A stretch of DNA of 64,000 nt from Providencia alcalifaciens DSM 30120 (lineage in GTDB: Bacteria; Pseudomonadota; Gammaproteobacteria; Enterobacterales; Enterobacteriaceae): positions 184,370 to 248,369 of the forward strand of contig NZ_ABXW01000046.1 in the NCBI RefSeq assembly GCF_000173415.1, given 5' to 3'. The notes under the pieces were generated by a model. It had not been told where the DNA came from. It saw nothing but the letters and a program-made list of their open reading frames with translations, and ran no database searches. Below, one piece after another: positions 21,447 to 30,239 of this stretch. Each line of letters opens with the position of its first letter. Positions within the stretch are counted from its first letter, which is position 1. The translations under genes were made by a program, and so were the position numbers.

Positions 21447-22244
21447 TTACCACCATCGATAAAAATGGTGCACGGGTCCGAAACCACTCCCAACCTCTAA
21501 GCTGTCTGCTTGTTCAAGCGCGCCCTGTAAATAAGCTTTAGCTTCAATGACTGTTTGTTGCCAATCAGCATAACGTGGTCGTAATGCAGCCAATGCCGCC
21601 GATAATGTACACCCTGTGCCATGAGTATTTTTAGTGTTAATACGTGGCGAAGTGAAACGCCATTCTCCTTCAGGCGTGATCAGCCAATCAGGGCTTTCAG
21701 TATCAATCAAGTGACCGCCTTTCATTAATACACCTTGGCAGCCTAACTGTAATAACCGTTTCCCTTGGTCACGCATTTGTTGCTCGGTTTGTGCCATGGG
21801 TTCATCCAGTAACACTGCCGCTTCCGGTAAATTGGGGGTAATCAATGAAACTAACGGCAATAGTTGCAACCTTAACGTCTCTACAGCATCCGGTAATAAA
21901 AGTGGGTCACCACTTTTCGCGACCATCACGGTGTCCAGTACAACATAGGGAACAGGTGTTTTTTTCAAAGCTTCAGCAACGACATGTACATTATCGCGAT
22001 TTGATAGCATACCAATCTTGGCTGCATCTATACGCACATCACTTAAAACAGATTCCAATTGAGCAGCAACAAACTCAGGAGGGATATTATGAACAGATTG
22101 AACGCCTCGCGTATTTTGTGCCACCAGCGCAGTCATCACACTGGTTCCATATGCACCGAGTGCGGAAAAGGCTTTAAGGTCAGCCTGAATACCCGCTCCG
22201 CCTGATGGGTCCGTTCCTGCAATCGTTAACGCATTCACTCTCAT
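21447..22244 (-). CDS. thiD: Hydroxymethylpyrimidine (phosphate) kinase
   Basis: 265 residues, ribokinase-like fold. Phosphorylates HMP and HMP-P for thiamine synthesis in the cytoplasm. Clear marks are the N-terminal IAGTDPSGGAGIQADLKAF and the C-terminal anion hole NTHGTGCTLSAALAA. AGGAGAGGG lies 7 bases before the ATG. The gene is convergent with cyaR and stands alone; no TPP riboswitch is evident upstream. Confidence 0.93.
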   Translation of the reverse strand: MRVNALTIAGTDPSGGAGIQADLKAFSALGAYGTSVMTALVAQNTRGVQSVHNIPPEFVAAQLESVLSDVRIDAAKIGMLSNRDNVHVVAEALKKTPVPYVVLDTVMVAKSGDPLLLPDAVETLRLQLLPLVSLITPNLPEAAVLLDEPMAQTEQQMRDQGKRLLQLGCQGVLMKGGHLIDTESPDWLITPEGEWRFTSPRINTKNTHGTGCTLSAALAALRPRYADWQQTVIEAKAYLQGALEQADSLEVGSGFGPVHHFYRWW

Positions 22245-22697
22245 TAATGCCCTCTCCTTTGTCGTCAGAAAGATAATTTACCTTAGTAATATTATGTTTA
22301 TTTTATTTTTTTAACTTAATTAAAATCATTAAGTTAATTATATAATCACTTAAAATGGATTGTCTCATATGCCATGCCAATTACTAGCGAATGATCCATT
22401 AAACTTAAAAATTAAATGCGATTAATTGTCATTTAAATGCAAATTTTTATTTTACTAAATTAATCATTGAATTACGTTAATCCTTTCAGTCGAGCTTATC
22501 CGTTTAGTGAATTGATTTCTCACGCTTAATAACACACCCAATAGTCATTATCCTAATTTAACTATTTATTGCTGTCTTATTTAGCTTATCTTTATTAAAA
22601 TAATTGATAATAGAATTATTACAATTGCGATAATGATGTGATCATTGTCAATGGCTACCATTACTTATTTATCAGATATAACTAGATTGGATCTACA
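22245..22697. other. Divergent thiD-pagP promoter region with a dyad
   Basis: 453 bp, AT-rich, no gene. TTAACTTAAT (22311-22320) and ATTAAGTTAA (22328-22337) form a perfect 10-bp inverted repeat with a 7-base spacer, about 70 bp before thiD and 360 bp before pagP. I could not find a convincing PhoP box (paired GTTTA units) for pagP, though short TATTTA-type repeats occur near 22563-22580. Confidence 0.45.
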
Positions 22698-23273
22698 ATG
22701 AGAGTTAATAAAAACATACAGTTGGTTGTAAGCGCGTCAGCAATTTTGGGTGCTTCAATCTGCATGTCATCACCTGCATTGGCTGAAGAACAGTCAGTTG
22801 GTCTATGGGATAAATTCACCAATAATGTCAGTACCACATGGGATTCTGACAAGTATGAGCTGTATATCCCGTTCTTCACTTGGCATAACCGTTTTATGTA
22901 CGATAAAGAAAAAACCAATACCTATAATGAAGAGCCATGGGGTTTTGGTATTGGTAAATATCGTTATGATGAAGATAATGATTGGCATGCACTGTACGCA
23001 ATGGCATTTATGGATTCTCATAATAAAGTCGAACCGATTGTCGGATATGGTTTCCAAAAAATGTGGATCCCCGGTGATATGGATGGCTTCCGTATGGGGG
23101 CTGGTTTCACGTTAGGGATTACCGCTCGTGAAGAGTACAGCTATATTCCGCTTCCTGCACCGCTGCCGTTAGTCTCAATTGAATATGACAAACTGTCTGT
23201 TCAAGCTACCTACATTCCTGGGACTTACAATAATGGTAACGTGCTATTTGCATGGTTACGCTGGCAGTGGTAA
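22698..23273 (+). CDS. pagP: Lipid A palmitoyltransferase PagP
   Basis: Outer-membrane eight-stranded barrel enzyme that moves palmitate from phospholipid to lipid A, giving resistance to cationic peptides. 191 residues: signal peptide to about residue 29 (SSPALA-E), then the barrel. The catalytic residues line up as H63 (FFTWHNRF), D106 and S107 (AFMDSHNKVEP); the protein ends in aromatic WLRWQW, as outer membrane barrels do. In relatives it belongs to the PhoPQ regulon; mgrB lies 1.7 kb downstream. Confidence 0.94.
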   Translation: MRVNKNIQLVVSASAILGASICMSSPALAEEQSVGLWDKFTNNVSTTWDSDKYELYIPFFTWHNRFMYDKEKTNTYNEEPWGFGIGKYRYDEDNDWHALYAMAFMDSHNKVEPIVGYGFQKMWIPGDMDGFRMGAGFTLGITAREEYSYIPLPAPLPLVSIEYDKLSVQATYIPGTYNNGNVLFAWLRWQW

Positions 23274-23320
23274 ACCACTCGCTTCTACGATTCATTTAAC
23301 CACCAAAAGCAGCGCAAAAA

Positions 23321-23352
23321 AAACCGGTAGATTCAATATCACCGGCTTTTTT
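23321..23352 (+). terminator. Terminator after pagP
   Basis: AAACCGGT (23321-23328) and ACCGGCTTTTTT (23341-23352) with a 12-base loop. The A-run before it makes it usable by the convergent permease gene too. Confidence 0.7.
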
Positions 23353-23376
23353 ATTCTCTTTGATTAACCAAATAGG

Positions 23377-24741
23377 TTATGACACTTTACTTTCGATGCC
23401 TTGCTTTTTAGCGCCGGAGAATTGGTAGCCTACCCACAGGACTGCAATCCATAGTGGCATAATCAGCACCGACACACGCAGCCCATCCATTGTCAGAATA
23501 ATAATTAAGATCAGAGACAAGAATGCTAAGCACAGGTAATTACCAAATGGGTACCAAATACTCTTAAACTTGGTTTCAATGCCCTGTTTATTCATTGCGG
23601 CTCTAAACTTCAGGTTAGACACACAAATCATAATCCAGTTGAGCACTAACGTTGTGACCACTAAGGACATTAGCAATTCAAATGCTTTGCCTTCCATCAC
23701 AAAGTTAATCAGAATACCACCAGACGTCGCAATCCCCGAAACAATCAACGCCATCACAGGTACGCCGCCTTTGTTCACTTGTGCCATAAATCGAGGGGCA
23801 TTGCCTTGTTGAGCTAAACCGTACAGCATACGGCTTGTACAATATGCGCCACTGTTATACACAGACAGTGCGGCAATCAAAATAACCACGTTCAACGCAT
23901 TTGCGACTAGCAAATCGCCCAACTCATGGAAAATCAAAACAAACGGGCTGGTTTTACCATCCAATTGTACCCATGGGTAAAGTGCCAACAACACCGCCAA
24001 TGAACCAATATAGAAAATTAAAATACGATAAACCACTTGGTTGATAGCTTTTGGAATACTCTTGTCTGGGTCTTCCGCTTCTGCCGCAGTGATGCCCACT
24101 AATTCTAATCCACCAAATGAGAACATAATAATTGCTAGAGCAACTAATAGTCCATTATACCCTTTTGCAAAAAAGCCACCGTATTCCCACAAGTTGCTAA
24201 CTTTAGCTTGGGGACCACCGTGACCACTAAAGAGTAGGTAGCAACCAAATAGAATCATCGCAATGACGGCAACCACTTTTATCAGTGCAAACCAGAATTC
24301 AGTTTCACCGTAAGAACGAACGTTAATGAGGTTAATGGCATTCACAGCAATGAAAAATACCAGCGCTGAAACCCAAATAGGTAACTCAGGCCACCAGTGC
24401 TGCATATATTTACCTGCGGCGGTCAGTTCAGTCATTCCGACGAGAATAAACATGACCCAGTAGTTCCACCCCGAAAGGAACCCAGCAAAACCACCCCAAT
24501 ATTTAAATGCAAAATGGCTAAACGACCCTGCAACAGGCTCTTGAACAATCATTTCACCTAACTGGCGCATGATCAGAAATGCGATAAAACCACACAGTGC
24601 ATACCCGAGTAAAACTGACGGCCCTGCCATTTGAATCGTGGTTGCTATCCCTAAAAATAGCCCTGTACCGACAGCGCCCCCTAAGGCAATTAACTGAATA
24701 TGCCTGTTTTTCAATCCGCGCTTGAGCGTCTGTTGCGCCAT
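23377..24741 (-). CDS. pheP: Aromatic amino acid permease (PheP/AroP type)
   Basis: 454 residues, 12 helices, amino acid-polyamine-cation superfamily, proton symport of phenylalanine and other aromatic residues across the inner membrane. The N-terminus LKRGLKNRHIQLIALGGAVG and FSFGGLELVGITAAEAEDP are the family marks. Stretches such as GFLSGWNYWVMFILVGM and KSIWYPFGNYLCLAFL are nearer to E. coli PheP than to AroP, but the two are close and the symbol is provisional. Confidence 0.8.
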   Translation of the reverse strand: MAQQTLKRGLKNRHIQLIALGGAVGTGLFLGIATTIQMAGPSVLLGYALCGFIAFLIMRQLGEMIVQEPVAGSFSHFAFKYWGGFAGFLSGWNYWVMFILVGMTELTAAGKYMQHWWPELPIWVSALVFFIAVNAINLINVRSYGETEFWFALIKVVAVIAMILFGCYLLFSGHGGPQAKVSNLWEYGGFFAKGYNGLLVALAIIMFSFGGLELVGITAAEAEDPDKSIPKAINQVVYRILIFYIGSLAVLLALYPWVQLDGKTSPFVLIFHELGDLLVANALNVVILIAALSVYNSGAYCTSRMLYGLAQQGNAPRFMAQVNKGGVPVMALIVSGIATSGGILINFVMEGKAFELLMSLVVTTLVLNWIMICVSNLKFRAAMNKQGIETKFKSIWYPFGNYLCLAFLSLILIIILTMDGLRVSVLIMPLWIAVLWVGYQFSGAKKQGIESKVS

Positions 24742-24927
24742 ATCTTTACCTTTTCGTCCTCTAGCTTTTGTTATCGTCCACAGTTGTGATAATCACGCAA
24801 GTTTATTTGAATTTTTGCATGAACTCCACCCGCAATTACACCACTGTGAAGCTGGCTTTCTGCCTGTCTTACGATGTTTCCAAATAATAACAAACTAATA
24901 TCTAGTAAGACGTTCTAAAATGCAAAC

Positions 24928-25068
24928 TCAAAATGGTAACAAAGCTGTCACTCGGCAGATCCCAAGCTGAAAGTCATCACCACCTTGATCGCAGAGATTA
25001 TTCATTGCCAGTAGGTATAAAAAAGCACAAATGGTCACAATGATAATGATTAATAGCATATTTCGCAT
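24928..25068 (-). CDS. mgrB: PhoQ inhibitor MgrB
   Basis: A 46-residue inner-membrane peptide: short cytoplasmic start, one helix (about 4-21), and a periplasmic tail. The tail NNLCDQGGDDFQLGIC keeps CDQ and GIC of E. coli MgrB; C26 and C38 match its two essential periplasmic cysteines and C14 matches the membrane one; it ends LLPF versus FIPW. MgrB binds PhoQ and lowers PhoPQ activity. A good Shine-Dalgarno is not seen. It is divergent from the AraC-type gene at 25318. Length, topology and cysteine spacing make this convincing. Confidence 0.85.
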   Translation of the reverse strand: MRNMLLIIIIVTICAFLYLLAMNNLCDQGGDDFQLGICRVTALLPF

Positions 25069-25154
25069 AAATATAGGGGTTCTTAGTAGTCACTTAATCT
25101 GCCAATATTAATCAATATTACGATGATTAGTTTGTGTAAAATGGGCAATTCATC

Positions 25155-25168
25155 GTTTTCAAGAAAAC
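25155..25168. promoter_or_regulatory. Palindrome between mgrB and the AraC-type gene
   Basis: GTTTTC-AA-GAAAAC is a perfect 14-bp dyad in the 249-bp divergent region, with AACAATTGTT overlapping its right edge. It could be an operator for either gene; no known box is matched. Confidence 0.35.
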
Positions 25169-25317
25169 AATTGTTCATTTTTGCAGCTATTGATAAATAA
25201 CTTGCTAGGATTGCCTGTTTTTCATACACAAATCTGTTATACCGCACAACCAACCTTTGTCATGGTGAAATGAAGTTGTGTATACTTCGGTTACCGTAAA
25301 ATAAGAATGAATTTGAG

Positions 25318-25701
25318 ATGGCACAAGATAACCACGTAGCACTTGTTAATGCTCTAAGTAAATGGATCGAAGAGCATTTAGGCAGAGTCATCCATTTGGA
25401 AGAGCTCGCGGCCTATTCAGGGTATTCCCTTTGGCACATGCAAAAAATCTTTAAGGAAGTCACTGGGATCTCCTTAGGTAAATATATTCGCCAACGCCGA
25501 CTCGCTGGCGCAGTAAATTTATTACGAAATAGCAGCCAAAGTATTTTTGATATCGCGTTAGATTTTGGATTTGGTTCCCAATCTCACTTTACCTACATGT
25601 TCCGCAAAGAGTATGGCATTACTCCGTTTGATTTTCGGCAGAATGACCAAATTCAATTGGACATCAAAGAGCCGCTGCATCTTACGACGGATGACGAGTG
25701 A
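25318..25701 (+). CDS. Small AraC-family activator, MarA/SoxS/RamA-like
   Basis: 127 residues with only the two helix-turn-helix units and no ligand domain, the size of MarA, SoxS, RamA and Providencia AarP. The first unit is LEELAAYSGYSLWHMQKIFK, the linker GISLGKYIRQRRL, the second DIALDFGFGSQSHFTYMFRK, with the closing GITPFDFRQ. Such proteins activate efflux and porin-regulating genes, often their own promoter. Which of these it corresponds to cannot be told; AarP, which controls aac(2')-Ia in P. stuartii, is possible. No strong ribosome site is seen. Confidence 0.8.
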   Translation: MAQDNHVALVNALSKWIEEHLGRVIHLEELAAYSGYSLWHMQKIFKEVTGISLGKYIRQRRLAGAVNLLRNSSQSIFDIALDFGFGSQSHFTYMFRKEYGITPFDFRQNDQIQLDIKEPLHLTTDDE

Positions 25702-25861
25702 ATTTGTTTTACGCGCATTAACCGCCCTTAGCTTTAATGCGATAAAACATGAGCATTCTCATCCTATTTACTGAGCAATCTATTTATTGCCCTCTTCGAT
25801 AATTTACATTCTCGATAATCAGAGTAAGGTACGTGTAAAAGTTCTATTTTAGGAGGCGTTG

Positions 25862-26671
25862 ATGTCAATCAAACTGGTCGCCATTGATTTAGATGGCACA
25901 TTACTCAATTCGCAGCACCAAATTTCCCCTGTAGTCAAAGAAGCCATTACGCGTGCCCATGAACAAGGTGTTCGAATTGTCCTCGCCTCGGGTCGCCCCT
26001 ATTCTGGTATTCAGCCTTACCTTCAAGAACTTGGTTTAGACACCGCCAATAACTACTGTATCAGTAACAATGGTAGCGTGATCCACCAAGCCAATGATGG
26101 CAGCCATTTATATGAAAACCTGCTGGATTTCGCAGATTATCAATATTTTGCAGAGCTAGCGAGTAACGTTGGTGTCCATATGCATGCACTTGCAGATAAC
26201 ACGATGTTTACCGCCAATCGCCACATTAGTCGTTACACCATTCATGACGCTTACATTACCAATACTCCACTGGTGTATTGTCCCGTGAATGAAATGGAAA
26301 GCTCACTCAGTTTCACCAAAATCATGATGATTGATCACCCAGAAAAACTCGATGTGGGTATCAGTTACATTCCTGAGAATACCTTTGAAAATTATTCGTT
26401 AATCAAAACCAGTCCCTATTTCCTCGAAATTTCGAATAAAGATGCCAGTAAAGGTTCTGCGCTGAAGGTGCTGTGTGACAAACTCGCCTTAACCCCAGAT
26501 AAAGTGATGAGCATCGGTGACCAGAATAATGATGTCACGATGCTACAATATTCGAGTGTTTCGGTAGCAATGGGGAATGCAGCACCACATATTCGTGAAA
26601 TAGTGAAATTTGTCACATCAACCAACGATTGTGATGGTGTTGCTGTGGCATTAAATAAATTTATTGTCTAG
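25862..26671 (+). CDS. HAD-family sugar phosphatase, YidA/Cof type
   Basis: 269 residues from the ATG at 25862; AGGAGG at 25851-25856 gives ideal spacing to it. Cof-type HAD hydrolase: motif I VAIDLDGTLLNSQ with the nucleophile Asp, motif II LASGRPYSG, C2-type cap, motif III Lys in DASKGSAL, motif IV SIGDQNNDVTMLQYS. Members dephosphorylate sugar phosphates and other small metabolites; it resembles E. coli YidA most. A monocistronic gene. Confidence 0.87.
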   Translation: MSIKLVAIDLDGTLLNSQHQISPVVKEAITRAHEQGVRIVLASGRPYSGIQPYLQELGLDTANNYCISNNGSVIHQANDGSHLYENLLDFADYQYFAELASNVGVHMHALADNTMFTANRHISRYTIHDAYITNTPLVYCPVNEMESSLSFTKIMMIDHPEKLDVGISYIPENTFENYSLIKTSPYFLEISNKDASKGSALKVLCDKLALTPDKVMSIGDQNNDVTMLQYSSVSVAMGNAAPHIREIVKFVTSTNDCDGVAVALNKFIV

Positions 26672-26721
26672 ATAATCACTCATTTAAAGCTCAAATCCCT
26701 AAACAAAAATACAATTCTGCT

Positions 26722-26755
26722 GGATATGCCTCTGCATTAGCTTTTTGGCATATCC
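26722..26755 (+). terminator. Hairpin after the HAD phosphatase gene
   Basis: GGATATGCC (26722-26730) and GGCATATCC (26747-26755), a perfect 9-bp stem with a T-rich 16-base loop, 50 bp after the stop. No T-run follows, so termination is only likely. Confidence 0.5.
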
Positions 26756-26892
26756 ATTCTCTATCCCCCCTTCAGAACTATTTTATCCTTTGCCTTACTT
26801 ACTCTTCCAAATTTGATACTATCTGCGTCTTTCAAAAAAATTGTCACCTATAGACAAATACAATAAAACTGACATCACTAACAGGTAGTTAA

Positions 26893-28224
26893 ATGTTTTC
26901 AACTAAAGATATGTTAATTCTGGGCATGATGGTATTCGCCTTATTTTTAGGCGCGGGAAACATCATCTTTCCGCCTATGGCAGGGTATCAATCGGGGACA
27001 GACTGGTTTAATACTTCATTAGGGTTTCTGATCACGGGCGTTTTGTTACCATTCTTAACCCTCGTTACCGTTGCCGTAAAAGGTCGAGGGGAAAAACTCT
27101 CCGTTGACTTACCCAAATGGGTCGCCGTGATCTTCTGGGTTGCACTTTATTTAATTGTGGGTTCCACCTTCGCCATGCCGAGGGTCACCAATACCGCATT
27201 TGAAATGGGCTTCCTACCATTAGGTTTTGCTGAAAAAAATACGTTTTCACATCTCACCTTCGCATTGGTTTTTAACTTTACCTCGATGTTCTTTATGCTA
27301 AAACAAGGCACAATGATCAGCGCGATTGGTAAGTTTATGACTCCTGCTCTACTGGTTTTATTAGTCGTTGTGGGTATCGCTGTCGTCCTTGACCCACTTT
27401 CTGAAATGAATGCACCAGTTAAGCAATATGCAGAATTTGCATTCTTTGGCGGTGTGATCGATGGTTACCAAACCATGGACGTGCTTTCTGCGATGGCATT
27501 TGGGGGAATTGTCGCTCGCGCTCTAGCCTCTAAGCAAATCACCGAACCTCGTCAAGTTGCCACAATTACGATTAAAGCGGGATTGATTTCAGTAAGCTTA
27601 CTCGCCGCTCTATACATCTGCCTATTCTATTTAGGGGCAACCAGTGAGCAAGTCGCCAATACCGCAACCAACGGTGGACAAATTTTCTCTCGTTATGTTG
27701 ATGTATTATTTGGTGCCGTTGGTACTTGGATTATGTGTGGGATTGTCTTGCTGGCCAGTATGACCACTTTAGTGGGTGTAACCAGCGCATGTGCGGATTA
27801 TTTCGCCACATTCCATCACCGTTTAGGATACCGTTTTTGGGTGGTCTTTTTCACCATGCTAACCACCATTGTGTCGACGTTTGGTCTCGATACCTTATTA
27901 CGTGTCACTATCCCTGCATTATTGATGATCTACCCATCATCCATTACCATCGTATTTTTGCAATTTGCGCGTAAATTTATGGCTTCACCACGCGTTACAT
28001 ACGGCATCACTGTTGCAGTCGTGGTCCTAATGAGTTTGCTTGATACGCTCAATAATATGGAACTGCTCAGTGGTGCGGTAAAAGCGCATCTCATTGCCTA
28101 TTTACCGCTATTTGAACAAGGTATGGGCTGGTTAATTCCAGGTATTATTGCGTTTATTCTCTCGATGTTTATCGGTAAATTTATGGCTAAAGATGAGCCT
28201 ATTGCTGAACAAAACTTAGCTTAA
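26893..28224 (+). CDS. brnQ: Branched-chain amino acid transporter BrnQ
   Basis: 443 residues with about 12 membrane helices, LIVCS family, importing Leu, Ile and Val with Na+ or H+. The family signatures FALFLGAGNIIFPPM near the N-terminus and DGYQTMDVLSAMAFG in the middle are clear. It is monocistronic and ends in a terminator that overlaps the stop of the convergent LysR gene. AACAGGTAGTTAA before the ATG is a plausible ribosome site. Confidence 0.88.
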   Translation: MFSTKDMLILGMMVFALFLGAGNIIFPPMAGYQSGTDWFNTSLGFLITGVLLPFLTLVTVAVKGRGEKLSVDLPKWVAVIFWVALYLIVGSTFAMPRVTNTAFEMGFLPLGFAEKNTFSHLTFALVFNFTSMFFMLKQGTMISAIGKFMTPALLVLLVVVGIAVVLDPLSEMNAPVKQYAEFAFFGGVIDGYQTMDVLSAMAFGGIVARALASKQITEPRQVATITIKAGLISVSLLAALYICLFYLGATSEQVANTATNGGQIFSRYVDVLFGAVGTWIMCGIVLLASMTTLVGVTSACADYFATFHHRLGYRFWVVFFTMLTTIVSTFGLDTLLRVTIPALLMIYPSSITIVFLQFARKFMASPRVTYGITVAVVVLMSLLDTLNNMELLSGAVKAHLIAYLPLFEQGMGWLIPGIIAFILSMFIGKFMAKDEPIAEQNLA

Positions 28225-28238
28225 CGCTTATTGTTAAT

Positions 28239-28275
28239 CGCCTAATGTTAGGATGCTGCTGACATTAGGCGTTTT
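28239..28275 (+). terminator. Terminator of brnQ
   Basis: CGCCTAATGT (28239-28248) pairs perfectly with ACATTAGGCG (28262-28271), followed by TTTT. The right arm lies over the stop codon of the LysR gene coming the other way. Confidence 0.85.
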
Positions 28276-29227
28276 CATCACCTTTCTTATCTTGCGATAA
28301 ATTCAGCTCATACCGTCTCTGATAGCCACTTGTTTTTCCCAACTTTTCTTGTAGGAAATCAAGAAAGGCTGACACCTTTTTAGGCAAAAACTCTCGGTTT
28401 GGATAAACTGCATAAATATGATGCTGCGGTAAATGGTATTCCGGTAGTACCGTTATTAATCGCCCAGCCAAGATGTCGGGCGCGGCGATAAATTGAGGTA
28501 GTTGGCAAACACCTAATCCTTGTAAAGCAGCTTGGTGCAACGCTAAGCTATTATTTGCGCGGAAATTTCCTGTGGGTGTAAATCGAACCATTTTCCCCTG
28601 ATGCGTAAATAACCATGTTTGCCCCGCCTGATAATAACTGTATAAAAGGCAATTATGTCCTGCTAATTCGTCAAGGTTCTGGGGGCTGCCATGTTCTTCT
28701 AACCATATGGGGGAAGCACACAAGACACTGTGACAGGGGGATAAGGTTCGCGAGACTAATGAGGAATCCTTTAATTCGCCTATTCGGATTGCCATATCAA
28801 ACCCCTCTCCGACTAAATCCACCAGCTTATCGTCAAATACGAGCTCAGCATTCAATTGCGGCCAACATTTCAGAAATTCAGGTAGCAGAGCCGTCAGATG
28901 AAGATGACCAAAAACGGTTGGCGCACTGATTTTTAAGGTTCCATCTACCGCACCACTGTAACGGGAAAGTGCTGCGTTACCGTCATCAATAGCCCGATGA
29001 GCCTTTTTTAAGTAAGCATAATAAAGCTCTCCAGCTTCTGTCAGTTGTAAATGTCGAGTCGAGCGAGTAATCAGGCGGATCCCTGTACTTGCCTCTAACG
29101 CCATTAATTTTTTACTGATTGCCGACTTTGTCATATGCAGGGAATCTGCAGCTTTAGTTAAACTGCCTTGCTCTACAATCGCGATAAAAATGGGCAGTAA
29201 TGCATAATCCACGCCAGTCATTGTCAA
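28265..29227 (-). CDS. LysR-family transcriptional regulator
   Basis: 320 residues: N-terminal winged helix-turn-helix (GSLTKAADSLHMTKSAISKKLMALE, about 22-46), then a LysR substrate-binding domain starting near residue 95. The sequence resembles the CrgA/DmlR-type subgroup. The ligand and targets are unknown; the divergent gene at 29314 (half-size DMT transporter) is the natural target, with the start codons only about 90 bp apart. Confidence 0.85.
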   Translation of the reverse strand: MTMTGVDYALLPIFIAIVEQGSLTKAADSLHMTKSAISKKLMALEASTGIRLITRSTRHLQLTEAGELYYAYLKKAHRAIDDGNAALSRYSGAVDGTLKISAPTVFGHLHLTALLPEFLKCWPQLNAELVFDDKLVDLVGEGFDMAIRIGELKDSSLVSRTLSPCHSVLCASPIWLEEHGSPQNLDELAGHNCLLYSYYQAGQTWLFTHQGKMVRFTPTGNFRANNSLALHQAALQGLGVCQLPQFIAAPDILAGRLITVLPEYHLPQHHIYAVYPNREFLPKKVSAFLDFLQEKLGKTSGYQRRYELNLSQDKKGDENA

Positions 29228-29313
29228 TCCTTAGGAAACAGAGTTTTTCTTTTATAGCGGTTTTTCTTCATGCTGACAATCCCTATACTTTGCCAATCAC
29301 TCGTCCTGTATTA

Positions 29314-29772
29314 ATGAAAATGAAAAAAGATATTGTGCTTTCTCTAGTTGCTGTATTTTCAGGTGTATTACTGACATTGATGATCATGAGCAACAGTTAT
29401 TTGTCTACGTTTACCTCGCCGTTACAAGCCTCTTGGCTAACCCATGGAATCGGCAGTATGGTTGCTGTATTGATTTGGTTGGTCGTGAAAAAACGATTTG
29501 GTAAAGGAAAGCCAGCTAAAAAAATACCTCACTGGAGTTATCTCGGCGGGATCCCCGGTGCCTTTACGGTGTTACTCGCGGCTATCACTGTCAATAGCCC
29601 ACTTTCACTTTCAGGCTCAATTGTATTGATGCTAACAGGGCAAATCGTGACAGGATTACTGATTGATCATATGGGACTTTTAGGATTAGCCCAGCGAAAA
29701 ATAGCCAAGAAGGATTATCTCACGGTGTTATTTCTACTGGTTGGCTCAACATTGATCATTATGGGAAGATAA
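29314..29772 (+). CDS. Half-size DMT transporter, YdcZ family, first subunit
   Basis: 152 residues from the ATG at 29314 (another ATG lies 6 bases on); no clear ribosome site. About five helices in the DUF606/YdcZ arrangement of the drug/metabolite superfamily. Half-size members come in pairs and form a heteromer; the partner starts 4 bp after the stop. Divergent from the LysR gene, which probably controls it. Substrate unknown. Confidence 0.75.
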   Translation: MKMKKDIVLSLVAVFSGVLLTLMIMSNSYLSTFTSPLQASWLTHGIGSMVAVLIWLVVKKRFGKGKPAKKIPHWSYLGGIPGAFTVLLAAITVNSPLSLSGSIVLMLTGQIVTGLLIDHMGLLGLAQRKIAKKDYLTVLFLLVGSTLIIMGR

Positions 29773-29776
29773 ATAT

Positions 29777-30238
29777 ATGTTACTGTTTTTTATTATGATT
29801 GCACTGTCTAATGGCATGTGTATTATCCTGAGCCGCAGCCTTAATGGATGCCTATCTCAAGTCAGTAATGCCTTTTATGCTTCCCTTATTAATCATGTTG
29901 TGGGCTTTTTATTTCTGAGTATTATCATGTGGTTCGCAAAAATACCATTTAAAATTGGTTACGAGAATATTCCGCTTATGGCATTTGCTGGCGGTGTCAT
30001 TGGGGCATGTTTTGTGATGATTAACAGCTATATACTGCCATTACTGGGCGCAACACTCACCACTATTTTTGCGATAAGTGGTCAGGTGCTTTCCAGTGTG
30101 GTGATTGACATTGTGCAACATGGCTTGCCAGAACAAATAAGCGTGCAGCTACTGGGTATTATTTTCATTTTTGCCGCTATTGGCGTGCGCTATGCACCCA
30201 ATAAGCTAGCTTGCAAAAAGGTTAGTGCCCAAAATTAA
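29777..30238 (+). CDS. Half-size DMT transporter, YdcZ family, second subunit
   Basis: 153 residues, five membrane helices, paralogous to the preceding gene. GGVIGACFVMINSYILPLLG and the later GATLTTIFAISGQ match the DUF606 pattern. The pair is one transcript. The stop is 1 bp from the end of the convergent yddG, with no terminator in between. Confidence 0.75.
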   Translation: MLLFFIMIALSNGMCIILSRSLNGCLSQVSNAFYASLINHVVGFLFLSIIMWFAKIPFKIGYENIPLMAFAGGVIGACFVMINSYILPLLGATLTTIFAISGQVLSSVVIDIVQHGLPEQISVQLLGIIFIFAAIGVRYAPNKLACKKVSAQN

Positions 30239-30239
30239 A

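Noticed and set aside
25036..25056. Fur-box-like AATGATAATGATTAATA
   Set aside because: It lies inside mgrB and codes for the Leu-Ile run of its membrane helix, so the likeness is explained by the protein.
25134..25151. TyrR-box-like TGTAAA upstream of pheP
   Set aside because: No TTTACA half follows at the right distance, and mgrB lies between it and pheP.
25241..25259. Possible mar/sox box before the AraC-type gene
   Set aside because: Only the GCAC core and RYY fit; the AAA part is missing, so autoregulation cannot be claimed.
29200..29313. Upstream start for the first YdcZ-type subunit
   Set aside because: It would extend into the divergent LysR gene and adds no membrane segment; the ATG at 29314 fits the family.
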